Assembly: GCF_004916895.1 (NCBI RefSeq)
Contig: NZ_SNTZ01000001.1
Span: 218,263 to 282,262 of the forward strand
Reading direction: 5' to 3'
Length of the DNA: 64,000 nt
Source: Flagellimonas alvinocaridis
Lineage (GTDB): Bacteria; Bacteroidota; Bacteroidia; Flavobacteriales; Flavobacteriaceae
A model generated the notes under the pieces. That model worked only from the letters and a program-made list of their open reading frames with translations, was not told where the DNA came from and did no database searches. A program made the position numbers and the translations under genes. Shown piece after piece: positions 15,922 to 23,976 of this stretch (position 1 is its first letter; each line of letters opens with the position of its first letter).

Positions 15922-16723
15922 AAAAATTGGTGTTTTAGGGTGTGGATGGTTAGGGTTTCCCTTGGCCAGACAATTGGCAAAGAATTCTTATGATGTGCAT
16001 GGCTCCACAACATCAAAAGATAAGATGGATGCCCTCCAAATGGATGGGATAACACCTTTTCAAATTGAGTTGTCCGAAACGGGTATCAAAGGCGACATTC
16101 AAAAATTCTTATCCAACATTTCCATTTTAATTATAAATATACCTCCAAGATTAAGGAGTAAAAATGCCGAAAGCTATATTGAAAAGGTAAAACTGCTCCA
16201 TGCCGAAATCAGAAAGAGTGGAGTCTCAAAAATTATCTTTGTAAGCAGCACATCGGTATATGGTGATGTGAAAGGTAATGTTACCGAATTAACTCCTCCA
16301 ATACCCAATACAGAATCTGGAAAACAATTACTGGCCTGTGAAAATCTTTTGATGGGAGACACTACCCTGCACACCACTGTAATTCGCTTTGGCGGATTGA
16401 TTGGACCTCAACGACACCCCGTAACCATGCTCTCCGGAAAACAAAACCTCACCAATGGCGATGACCCGGTAAACTTAATTCATCTGGATGATTGCATCCT
16501 CATGATTTCCACCATCATCCAAAATGAGTATTGGGGTGAAATTTTTAATGGCGTTTATCCATTGCACCCAAAAAAAAGGGATTACTATGTGGATGAAGCC
16601 AAAAAAAGAGAGATTCCCCCACCACACTACCAGAACAATGCTTTGGAAGAAAAAAATAAGGTGGTGCTGAGCATCCTTTTTCTGGGCAAAGGGCATAGCT
16701 TCACAACTTCTATTACCACATAA
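15914..16723 (+). CDS. NAD(P)-binding sugar-epimerase-like protein, TTG start
   Basis: The Rossmann motif GVLGCGWLGFPLARQL starts five residues after a TTG codon at 15914, and no ATG lies near, so TTG is the only start that keeps the fold. This 269-aa protein resembles YeeZ-type extended-SDR proteins: IIFVSSTSVYGD (S/T at the catalytic strand), then RFGGLIGPQRHP, and NLIHLDDCI. The usual YxxxK pair is not obvious; SGKQLLACENLL sits in that place, so catalysis is uncertain. It overlaps the M28 gene by 8 nt and is probably co-translated with it. Confidence 0.82.
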   Translation: MNKKIGVLGCGWLGFPLARQLAKNSYDVHGSTTSKDKMDALQMDGITPFQIELSETGIKGDIQKFLSNISILIINIPPRLRSKNAESYIEKVKLLHAEIRKSGVSKIIFVSSTSVYGDVKGNVTELTPPIPNTESGKQLLACENLLMGDTTLHTTVIRFGGLIGPQRHPVTMLSGKQNLTNGDDPVNLIHLDDCILMISTIIQNEYWGEIFNGVYPLHPKKRDYYVDEAKKREIPPPHYQNNALEEKNKVVLSILFLGKGHSFTTSITT

Positions 16724-16806
16724 AGGGCTTAATATTCCATATGGCATTTTCTTAACAGCTTTATACCAATAATTTTTTTAGTTTTGGCGCACTAAATTGA
16801 AGATCA

Positions 16807-17502
16807 ATGAAAAAGACATTACCCCTATTACTTTTACTCATCGGTTTTAGTGCGATGGCCCAGAGCAAAAATGAACTTTTGGAGCACTATCAAGCATACT
16901 ATGATGAAATGCGCTTGCAAGGTGACATTACTGGTGTTATTGGAGCATTGACTCATTTAAACGTACTTGCCCCCTCCCAAGAGAGGAGAGACACCTTGTC
17001 CTTTATCTATATGAACAATGGCCAACACCTACAAGCTTTGAACACCATTGGGATTGAAAAGGATGATGCCGATTCTGATTTGGCCGTTCAGGTAAAGGCC
17101 GTATGTTTGAAGGCACTGAACCAACCCAAAAGGGCTTTGGAACAGTTTGAGGTACTTTTTAAAAGAGACCCATCTGCTTATTTGGCATATGAATTGGCCG
17201 ACCTAAAAATCCAGACTGGGGATAATGCTGGAGCTTCCACCAATATAGAGTATGGTATTGCCAATGCCCAGGACGATATGAAGTATGCTTTTTATGAGAG
17301 ACAGCAACCTTATGAAGTTCATTTAAAGTCCGCCTTTTACCACTTAAAGGGCCTTTTGACCTTCAATATGGACAGGAACAATATCGATGCAGCCATAGCT
17401 ACCATTGATGAAGCCCTAAAATTGGATCCCAATTTTAATTTGGCGAGTTTAAGCAAACAGGCGTTGGAATCTAGAAAAGAGAAACCAGAGGGAGGAAATT
17501 AA
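16807..17502 (+). CDS. Secreted TPR-like protein
   Basis: This 231-aa protein has a signal peptide (MKKTLPLLLLLIGFSAMAQ). The mature part is helical with TPR-like pairs, for example LSFIYMNNGQHLQALNTIG, ALNQPKRALEQFEVLFKRDPSAYLAYELADLKIQTGD, and AIATIDEALKLDPNFNLASL. TPR arrays usually hold protein partners, but none is suggested by the neighbours. A -7-like TAGTTTTG lies at 16779-16786. Its stop overlaps the stop of the convergent NTF2-like gene by 4 nt. Confidence 0.8.
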   Translation: MKKTLPLLLLLIGFSAMAQSKNELLEHYQAYYDEMRLQGDITGVIGALTHLNVLAPSQERRDTLSFIYMNNGQHLQALNTIGIEKDDADSDLAVQVKAVCLKALNQPKRALEQFEVLFKRDPSAYLAYELADLKIQTGDNAGASTNIEYGIANAQDDMKYAFYERQQPYEVHLKSAFYHLKGLLTFNMDRNNIDAAIATIDEALKLDPNFNLASLSKQALESRKEKPEGGN

Positions 17503-17999
17503 TCCTGTTGTTTTTTCAATTCGAGCAACAACTGGTCATCTTTTTGTTCCTTCATTTGAATCAGTTCGTCAACATTTTCATTGGGCACGGCTATTGAAAG
17601 TACATAATGGGCAATCTTCCATTGCCCATTTTCTTTTTTGAGCACCCCGGAACCCCTACACAGTTTCATCTGGGTATCCAACAATTCATCAAACCAAGCA
17701 AAATCCTTGGCTTTATTGAGGTATATATTACGTTGGACCGCGGTAAAACTCCAAGCTTTTCCACGATCAAAATAAGGTTTTGAAAACGCTTTGAATTCCT
17801 CATTTTGCCAATTTTCGGTGGCATCCGTACCAATGAAGATCCCGTCATGGGTCATTTTTGCAAAATAAGCATCATAATCGGCATTGGAAGCCGCTAAGTG
17901 CCAACTATCCAATAAAGTGTCGATTCTTTCCTTTTCCGTGGTCTGTGCGCTGGCTACCATAACGGTAAGCGCCAACAAACTAAATATCTTATTCTTCAT
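17499..17999 (-). CDS. Secreted SnoaL/NTF2-like (DUF4440-type) protein
   Basis: This 166-aa protein has a signal peptide (MKNKIFSLLALTVMVASAQ). It then has the cone-shaped NTF2-like pattern: IDTLLDSWHLAASNADYDAYFAKMTHDGIFIGTDATENW, a middle helix EFKAFSKPYF, and ETLL-type strands to GVLKKENGQWKIAHYVLSIAVPNE. Such folds bind small molecules or act as enzymes; no ligand is evident. The first 11 nt overlap the end of the upstream lipoprotein gene on the same strand, so the two form an operon. Confidence 0.85.
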   Translation of the reverse strand: MKNKIFSLLALTVMVASAQTTEKERIDTLLDSWHLAASNADYDAYFAKMTHDGIFIGTDATENWQNEEFKAFSKPYFDRGKAWSFTAVQRNIYLNKAKDFAWFDELLDTQMKLCRGSGVLKKENGQWKIAHYVLSIAVPNENVDELIQMKEQKDDQLLLELKKQQD

Positions 18000-18486
18000 C
18001 CAAAATCAATTTTTTGTCCAACTGACTGTTTACGATAACATTTAACTGTTTACGTATCGCATTGTACGCTTCCACCATTTCTATAGTGGGCTCTGTGGTT
18101 TCTTGATTTTCCAAAACCTTGGATTTAACCTTATACAAATACGTTTTAAGTACCTGTTGTCTACTTTTCACCTGAAAACTATCAAAAAGCTCGGGATAGG
18201 TTCCTTTTTCTAAAAGTTTTTCCTTTTCAATAAGGTCATCAATGGCCAAACTCAAATCTTCATTGTTGGTTGCCTTGTACAAAACATCTATGCTTCCTGA
18301 CAAAGCCTTAAACTCCTCCCAAGTTTCTACAATGGCACTTGCTTCTGGATTCAAGGCCAATTTGGAAGGTAATTTTTGATAATTGAATACGAGCTCTACG
18401 GCCTCGGTTTCTTCGGAAGCATTTTCTGCATTTTTACAGCTCCAAAGAGCAGCAAAGGCCATCAGTGTAACTATCAATTTTCGCAT
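17989..18486 (-). CDS. Lipoprotein of unknown function
   Basis: This 165-aa protein begins MRKLIVTLMAFAALWSCKN, a signal peptide with a lipobox ending at C17, followed by an acidic stretch (EETEAVE). The rest is helical with many Lys and Glu and no recognised domain. It is probably attached to the outer membrane facing the periplasm or the surface. It is the first gene of a two-gene operon with the NTF2-like protein and divergent from tdh. Confidence 0.7.
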   Translation of the reverse strand: MRKLIVTLMAFAALWSCKNAENASEETEAVELVFNYQKLPSKLALNPEASAIVETWEEFKALSGSIDVLYKATNNEDLSLAIDDLIEKEKLLEKGTYPELFDSFQVKSRQQVLKTYLYKVKSKVLENQETTEPTIEMVEAYNAIRKQLNVIVNSQLDKKLILDEE

Positions 18487-18550
18487 AAGCGAATGTACAA
18501 ATTTTAATAAAGGCTATATTTATCCTTAAACGCAATTAACTTCAAATTAG

Positions 18551-19495
18551 ATGCAAAAGCCTATTCTCATTTTAGGGGCATGCGGACAAATTGGTACCGA
18601 GCTCACCGTTGAACTCAGAAAAAAGTATGGTTCCGAATGTGTTATTGCCAGCGACATACGGGAAGGAAATAATGATCTAGTGAAATCTGGCCCGTTTGAA
18701 CTTTTGGATGCCACAAGTTATGGTGCCATTGAAGATGTGGTAATGCATTATGAAATTGATGAAGTCTACTTAATGGCCGCAATGCTCAGTGCTACTGCAG
18801 AAAAGTTTCCTATGAGGGCCTGGAACTTGAACATGGGCTCCCTTTTCAATATATTGAATTTAGCTAGGGAAGGAAAGTTATCCAAGGTATTTTGGCCTTC
18901 CAGCATAGCTGTTTTTGGCCCCAATACCCCAAAGGAAGATACCCCACAAAACACCATTATGGAACCAAGCACCGTATATGGCATAAGCAAACAGGCTGGG
19001 GAACGTTGGTGCGAATATTACTTTAAAAAATTTGGGGTTGATGTGCGTAGTGTGCGCTACCCAGGATTGATCAGTTGGAAGACCATGCCAGGCGGCGGAA
19101 CTACCGACTATGCCGTTGAGATATACCATGAAGCCTTAAAGAATGGCAACTACCAATGTTTCCTGAATGAAGAAACCAAACTCCCCATGATGTATATGGA
19201 CGATGCCATCCGGGCCACCATCAGCTTAATGGAAAGCCCTGCTGAAAACCTCACCATACGATCTTCCTACAATTTGGGCAGCATGAGTTTTACCCCGAGT
19301 GAAGTGGCTAAAAGTATCCAAAAACACATTCCTGATTTCTCCATAAGCTACGCCCCAGATTTTAGACAGCAAATAGCCGATTCATGGCCTAGTAGCATTG
19401 ACGATACCCTGGCCAGAAAGGATTGGGGATGGCAACCCAACTTTAATTTGGATCAGACCACGGTTGAAATGTTGGAAAATCTAAAACGGGATTGA
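18551..19495 (+). CDS. tdh: L-threonine 3-dehydrogenase, SDR (epimerase-like) type
   Basis: This 314-aa protein is of the UDP-galactose-epimerase-like threonine dehydrogenase class described from psychrophilic flavobacteria and animals. The NAD loop GACGQIG is at 9-15, and catalytic S117/S118 and Y143/K147 (VYGISK) are present. The class-specific blocks are FWPSSIAVFGPNTP, RYPGLISWKTMPGGGTTDYA, and PMMYMDDAIRAT. It oxidises threonine to 2-amino-3-ketobutyrate, which a separate ligase splits to glycine and acetyl-CoA; that ligase gene is not in the window. Three nucleotides separate its stop from that of the convergent next gene. Confidence 0.93.
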   Translation: MQKPILILGACGQIGTELTVELRKKYGSECVIASDIREGNNDLVKSGPFELLDATSYGAIEDVVMHYEIDEVYLMAAMLSATAEKFPMRAWNLNMGSLFNILNLAREGKLSKVFWPSSIAVFGPNTPKEDTPQNTIMEPSTVYGISKQAGERWCEYYFKKFGVDVRSVRYPGLISWKTMPGGGTTDYAVEIYHEALKNGNYQCFLNEETKLPMMYMDDAIRATISLMESPAENLTIRSSYNLGSMSFTPSEVAKSIQKHIPDFSISYAPDFRQQIADSWPSSIDDTLARKDWGWQPNFNLDQTTVEMLENLKRD

Positions 19496-19497
19496 GA

Positions 19498-19824
19498 TTA
19501 TTCTTCCTCTTCGGAATCTGAAAAATCATCGTCATCATCTGGCATCTTGTCCATATCATCAGTATCCAAATCTGATGTGTCTTCATCGTCATCGTCATCG
19601 TCATCAAAGTTCGCCATGGTATGCTCTAACTTGGAACTTATCTTTACCAAATATTTGGTGTCTTCCGTGGATACCTCAACAGCCTCAATCAACTCACCTT
19701 TCAAATTTCTAAAGTTGATCACATCGTTATCTCCATAGCCATCGGGGTATTTTTCCACAAGTAATTTCAATACTTCTGGGGTTAGCTTTTTGTAATCGAC
19801 AATTACACGTTTGAGGTTGTTCAT
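19498..19824 (-). CDS. Conserved-looking protein with long acidic tail
   Basis: This 108-aa protein has an N-terminal domain of about 65 residues (VDYKKLTPEVLKLLVEKYPDGYG, then VINFRNLKGELIEAVEVS) followed by a C-terminal tail of some 35 residues that is almost wholly Asp, Glu and Ser. Such tails are common in proteins that mimic nucleic acid or bind basic partners. Similar proteins are widespread in Flavobacteriia and are sometimes labelled primase-related, for which I see no motif. The gene is single, convergent with tdh, and upstream of nothing on its strand until moaC. Confidence 0.75.
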   Translation of the reverse strand: MNNLKRVIVDYKKLTPEVLKLLVEKYPDGYGDNDVINFRNLKGELIEAVEVSTEDTKYLVKISSKLEHTMANFDDDDDDDEDTSDLDTDDMDKMPDDDDDFSDSEEEE

Positions 19825-19898
19825 GGTGCTGGGGTTATTTTCTAATCAACCTAAAATTAGAATAAAAGTGTTTGGTTGGGGAAAAAAAATTGAAAAAA

Positions 19899-20327
19899 TT
19901 ACAACTTATCAATATCTGACTTGCCGCCTGTCTTTTTCAATAATTTTATGTGGTGGATTTCCACACTTTTGTCAATGGGTTTTAGCATATCGTACATGGT
20001 AAGGGCCACTACACTGGCACCATGCATGGCCTCTACCTCCACCCCGGTTTTATAGAAGGTCTTTACAGTGATGATGATCTTGATCTCCAGTCCATCCATT
20101 TCATATTCAATACCGCAATACTCCACAGGGAGAGGATGACAATCGGGAAGCAGGTCTGAAGTTTTTTTCACCCCTAAAAAGCCGGCAGCTTTGCTCATGG
20201 AAAGCACATCGCCCTTGGGGACCGTTCCGTTTTTAATCGCCTCAATCGTGGCCATATCCCCAACTTTTACGACCGCCTGTGCCACAGCAGTTCTATGGGT
20301 GGATTGTTTTTGGGTTATATCGACCAT
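19899..20327 (-). CDS. moaC: Cyclic pyranopterin monophosphate synthase MoaC
   Basis: This 142-aa protein is somewhat shorter than usual (about 158). It begins MVDITQKQSTHRTAVA and contains the active-site blocks KGDVLSMSKAAGFLGVKKTSDLLPDCHPLP and TGVEVEAMHGASVVALTMYDMLKP, and ends KKTGGKSDI. MoaC converts the MoaA product (3',8-cyclo-GTP) into cyclic pyranopterin monophosphate in molybdenum-cofactor synthesis. It sits 3 nt behind moaE. The other moa/moe genes are not in this window. Confidence 0.95.
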   Translation of the reverse strand: MVDITQKQSTHRTAVAQAVVKVGDMATIEAIKNGTVPKGDVLSMSKAAGFLGVKKTSDLLPDCHPLPVEYCGIEYEMDGLEIKIIITVKTFYKTGVEVEAMHGASVVALTMYDMLKPIDKSVEIHHIKLLKKTGGKSDIDKL

Positions 20328-20330
20328 TGG

Positions 20331-20771
20331 CTATGTATTGACTTTCCATTGATAGGAATCATCCTCAAACAGTTCCTTTCCAAATACGGGGACGTGTGCC
20401 TTGATTTCCTCGACCACGTACTCCAAAGCTTCAAATGCTACCCGCCTGTGAGGGGAGGACACAAATACAAAAAGACAAATTTCCCCTGCATTTACTTTGC
20501 CCTTGCTATGATAAATATGCATGCAGGTAATTTCAAATTTTGAAAAAGTACTCTCCCGGATTTCATGGAATTTTTGATTGGCCATACCCTCATAGGCCGA
20601 GTAATCAATGGCCGAAACGGTTTTTCCATCAATCTCATCGGCACGTACCTGTCCCAAAAAAATATCATGTGCCCCAATCTGCGTCTTCGACTGGTGTTTT
20701 GCTATGGACTGAGCGATGAACTCTGGGGAAATAGCCCCGTCCCTAAACACATTCTTGACTTTGGTCTCCAT
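20331..20771 (-). CDS. moaE: Molybdopterin synthase catalytic subunit MoaE
   Basis: I choose the internal ATG giving METKVKNVFRDGAISPEF (146 aa), the normal MoaE N terminus; the longer frame adds 21 unrelated residues. Conserved features are GAHDIFLGQVRADEIDGKTVSAIDYSAY, MHIYHSKGKVNAGEICLFVFVSSPHRR, and a C-terminal PVFGKELFEDDSYQWK containing the active-site Lys. MoaE, with thiocarboxylated MoaD, inserts the dithiolene sulfurs into cyclic pyranopterin monophosphate. The pair moaE-moaC is an operon, divergent from the GH3 gene. Confidence 0.93.
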   Translation of the reverse strand: METKVKNVFRDGAISPEFIAQSIAKHQSKTQIGAHDIFLGQVRADEIDGKTVSAIDYSAYEGMANQKFHEIRESTFSKFEITCMHIYHSKGKVNAGEICLFVFVSSPHRRVAFEALEYVVEEIKAHVPVFGKELFEDDSYQWKVNT

Positions 20772-20915
20772 ACTCTGGAAGTTTTGACTAAGGTAAGGAA
20801 GAAATAAGAAAGGGCCATGGACAAACACCTTCAACCCATTCCCAGAAAATACCCTACATTTATGACCAAAGAAGCAGTCTATGACTTCTCTTCTAAACTA
20901 AACCAAACCCTTTAA

Positions 20916-23612
20916 ATGAAAGCAATAGTGCTCCCCTGCAAAACCCTGTGCATGGCCATGGTGGTTTTATCCGTTCTCCTCCTTTCGTGCCAAAAAGAAG
21001 ACCAATTGGATTACAAAAATCCAGATTTGCCCATAGAAGAAAGGGTGGACGACCTATTGCCCAGGATGACCTTGGAAGAAAAATTCTGGCAGTTGTTCAT
21101 GATTCCCGGAGATCTATCCGATGGCAAGGAACGCTACAAGCATGGCATCTTTGGGTTTCAGGTAGCCACCAAGGGAAAATCTGGGAATGAGGCAGAGCAG
21201 TTGTTGGATTATTCCGGCGGGGGAACCGCAGAACAAACCGCCGTTTTGATCAATGAAATCCAGAAATACTTTGTGGAGGAAACCCGATTGGGCATTCCCA
21301 TCATTGCTTTTGATGAAGCCTTGCACGGTTTGGTTCGGGAAGGTGCCACTGCATTTCCCCAATCCATTGCCTTGGCAGCCACTTGGGATACCCTCCTTGT
21401 TGCCGATGTAGGCAAAGCCATTACCATGGAAACCAAGACCAGGGGGATTCGGCAAATCTTGTCCCCCGTGCTCAATATAGCCCGCGATGTTCGCTGGGGA
21501 AGAACCGAGGAAACCTATGGCGAGGACCCATTCCTGACCACACAGATGGGAGTCTCCTTCATTTCACAATTTGAAAGGGCCGGTGTGCTCACCACTCCTA
21601 AGCATTTTGTGGCCAATGTGGGTGACGGTGGACGCGATAGTTACCCCATTCATTTTAATGAAAGACTTATGGAGGAAATTTATTTTCCTGCTTTTAAGGC
21701 CAGTTTCCAAAAGGCCAATGCATGGTCCGTGATGACTTCTTACAATTCCTTTGATGGAAGGCAGTGCACTGCCAACGACTGGTTGCTCAACCAAAAACTG
21801 AAAAAGGAATGGGGCTTTGATGGTTTTGTGATTTCTGATGCCGGGGCCACAGGTGGGTCCAATGTGCTTCATTTTACCGCAAAGGATTATGCGGAATCCA
21901 CCCAACAGGCCATTGAAAATGGATTGGATGTGATTTTTCAAACCTCATACGACCACTACACCCTATTTTACGAAGCCTTTGAAAAAGGAATGATCAATGA
22001 AGCGGCCATAGATGAAGCCGTCAGAAGGGTGCTTCGGGCCAAGTTTAAATTGGGATTGTTTGAAAACCCATATGTAGACCCGCAAGAAGCCAGCAAATGG
22101 AACGGCACAAAAGAAAATCGGGAGTTGGCCAAGAAAGCTTCCTTGGAGTCTATGGTCCTGTTGAAAAATGATGACCAAACCCTTCCTCTCTCCAAAACCG
22201 TCAAATCTGTGGCCATCATCGGTACGGATGCCGAAGAAGCAAGATTGGGGGGCTACTCGGGACCCGGAAACAAGCCCGTGAGCATTTTGGAAGGCCTCAA
22301 GACCAAGTTGGGTGAAAACGTGACAATTAACTATGCGGCTGGCCCTGGAAGGGAATCCACCAACTATGTGACCATCCCTAGGGAACAATTGTACCATTAC
22401 GAAGGTGGGGAGCAAAAGGCAGGGTTACAGGCAGAATATTTCAACAACATTACCCTTGAAGGCGAACCTGCACTTACTCGGATTGACCCGGTGATTGATT
22501 TTAGATGGACCTTGTTTTCCCCCGATCAGGAGAAAATCAATTATGATTTCTATTCCGCCCGATGGACGGGAAAACTCAAAGCCCCTGAGACCGGTACCTT
22601 TAAAATTGGTATCAAAGGCAACGATGGATATCGGGTATACATCAATGGCGAACTGGTGGTGGACAATTGGACCAAGCAAACTGTCAGGACCATTACCCAA
22701 GACTATTCGTTTGAAAAAGGAAAGGAATATGATCTCAAGGTTGAATTTTTTGAGACCGTGGGCAATGTGTGGTTCAAACTGTTGTGGGACGTGGGCGTTG
22801 AAAATGATTGGAAACAACAGATACAACAAGCCGTGGCCACTGCCCAAAAAAGCGATGTGGCCATTGTAACCGTGGGTATTGAGGAAGGAGAGTTCAGGGA
22901 CAGGGCCTATTTATCTTTGCCCGGTCATCAGGAAGAATTGATTCAAAGCGTGGCCAAGACCGGAAAACCCATGGTGGTGGTTTTGGTAGGCGGAAGCGCC
23001 ATAACCATGGACCGTTGGATTGATGATGTCCCCTCCATTCTGGATGTATGGTATCCCGGCGACGCTGGGGGCGATGCCATTGCCGATGTGCTTTTTGGCG
23101 ACTACAATCCCGCTGGAAGGCTGCCCATTACCTTCCCGGTACATGAAGCGCAGCTACCGCTCTACTACAACCATAAACCCACCGGAAGGGGGGACGACTA
23201 TATCAACCTGACGGGAAAACCACTTTTCCCATTTGGATATGGTCTAAGCTATACCACCTTTTCCTATGATGACATACAAATTGATGCCCCGAGCATTTCC
23301 AAGGACCAGACCACAACCGTCCGGTTTAAGGTCACCAATACCGGAGAATTTGATGGTGACGAGGTGGTGCAATTCTATCTCAGGGACATTTTGGCCTCCG
23401 TGGCCCGTCCGATCATGGAATTGAAAGGGTTTCAACGTGTCCATTTGAAAAAAGGGGAAACCAAGGAACTGTTCTTTGAAATAACTCCAGAAATGTTGAC
23501 CATGTTGAACGAAGGTATGGACCGCGTGGTGGAACCGGGCGACTTTAGAATAATGATCGGAAGTTCCTCCAATGACATTAGACTAAGGGCCATATTGACT
23601 GTGGAACCATAA
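20916..23612 (+). CDS. GH3 beta-glucosidase-like lipoprotein with PA14 insert
   Basis: This 898-aa protein has a signal peptide and lipobox (VLLLSC, C25), so it is anchored to a membrane. Domains: GH3 N-terminal barrel (about 40-380) with KHF at 229-231 and nucleophile D308 in FDGFVISDAG; GH3 C-terminal alpha/beta domain (about 410-490 and 636-760) split by a PA14 domain (about 503-628, LQAEYFNNITLEG ... WTGKLKAPETGTFKI); and a fibronectin-III-like tail (about 800-890). It would release terminal beta-glucose or a related sugar from oligosaccharides, with PA14 shaping substrate choice. The nucleophile is followed by Ala-Gly, not the commoner aromatic. A sulfatase lies two genes downstream. Confidence 0.93.
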   Translation: MKAIVLPCKTLCMAMVVLSVLLLSCQKEDQLDYKNPDLPIEERVDDLLPRMTLEEKFWQLFMIPGDLSDGKERYKHGIFGFQVATKGKSGNEAEQLLDYSGGGTAEQTAVLINEIQKYFVEETRLGIPIIAFDEALHGLVREGATAFPQSIALAATWDTLLVADVGKAITMETKTRGIRQILSPVLNIARDVRWGRTEETYGEDPFLTTQMGVSFISQFERAGVLTTPKHFVANVGDGGRDSYPIHFNERLMEEIYFPAFKASFQKANAWSVMTSYNSFDGRQCTANDWLLNQKLKKEWGFDGFVISDAGATGGSNVLHFTAKDYAESTQQAIENGLDVIFQTSYDHYTLFYEAFEKGMINEAAIDEAVRRVLRAKFKLGLFENPYVDPQEASKWNGTKENRELAKKASLESMVLLKNDDQTLPLSKTVKSVAIIGTDAEEARLGGYSGPGNKPVSILEGLKTKLGENVTINYAAGPGRESTNYVTIPREQLYHYEGGEQKAGLQAEYFNNITLEGEPALTRIDPVIDFRWTLFSPDQEKINYDFYSARWTGKLKAPETGTFKIGIKGNDGYRVYINGELVVDNWTKQTVRTITQDYSFEKGKEYDLKVEFFETVGNVWFKLLWDVGVENDWKQQIQQAVATAQKSDVAIVTVGIEEGEFRDRAYLSLPGHQEELIQSVAKTGKPMVVVLVGGSAITMDRWIDDVPSILDVWYPGDAGGDAIADVLFGDYNPAGRLPITFPVHEAQLPLYYNHKPTGRGDDYINLTGKPLFPFGYGLSYTTFSYDDIQIDAPSISKDQTTTVRFKVTNTGEFDGDEVVQFYLRDILASVARPIMELKGFQRVHLKKGETKELFFEITPEMLTMLNEGMDRVVEPGDFRIMIGSSSNDIRLRAILTVEP

Positions 23613-23663
23613 CATGATCAAGGAATTGGAATCCCTATATTGTTACAAATATGGATTTGTAAA

Positions 23664-23888
23664 ATGGAAGAAAGCAAAGAGCAATTGCTTGTAAATCTGG
23701 CAAAAAGGGTCAAAGAGTTAAGAGGAATCAAAGGAGTTACACAAGAAGAAGCCCTACATGATACGGGAATTCAATTTTCAAGAATTGAACAGGGCAAGCG
23801 AGACATTCAACTTTCAACCCTAAAAAAGCTCTGTCAGTATTTTGAAATATCCCTAGGTGATTTTTTCAATGCTTCTTTCGAGGATTGA
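23664..23888 (+). CDS. XRE-family helix-turn-helix regulator
   Basis: The ATG at 23664 gives 74 residues (a TTG 24 nt upstream is the alternative) consisting of one Cro/C1 HTH domain: LAKRVKELRGIKGVTQEEALHDTGIQFSRIEQGKRDIQLSTLKKLCQYFEISLGDFF. The pattern RIEQGKRDI in the recognition region is standard. No sensing domain is present. It is sandwiched between the GH3 and sulfatase genes on the same strand and may control them, but no operator is evident. Confidence 0.85.
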   Translation: MEESKEQLLVNLAKRVKELRGIKGVTQEEALHDTGIQFSRIEQGKRDIQLSTLKKLCQYFEISLGDFFNASFED

Positions 23889-23976
23889 CACAATTCCGCA
23901 ATTGTCCAAATGCTCCCCTAAAAATTGCACTCTTTTCCTTAGATTGCAATTCCATCAACCCAACAAAACCACTATA

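Noticed and set aside
23857..23976. 40-residue N-terminal extension of the sulfatase
   Set aside because: It overlaps the XRE gene and would hide a good lipoprotein signal.
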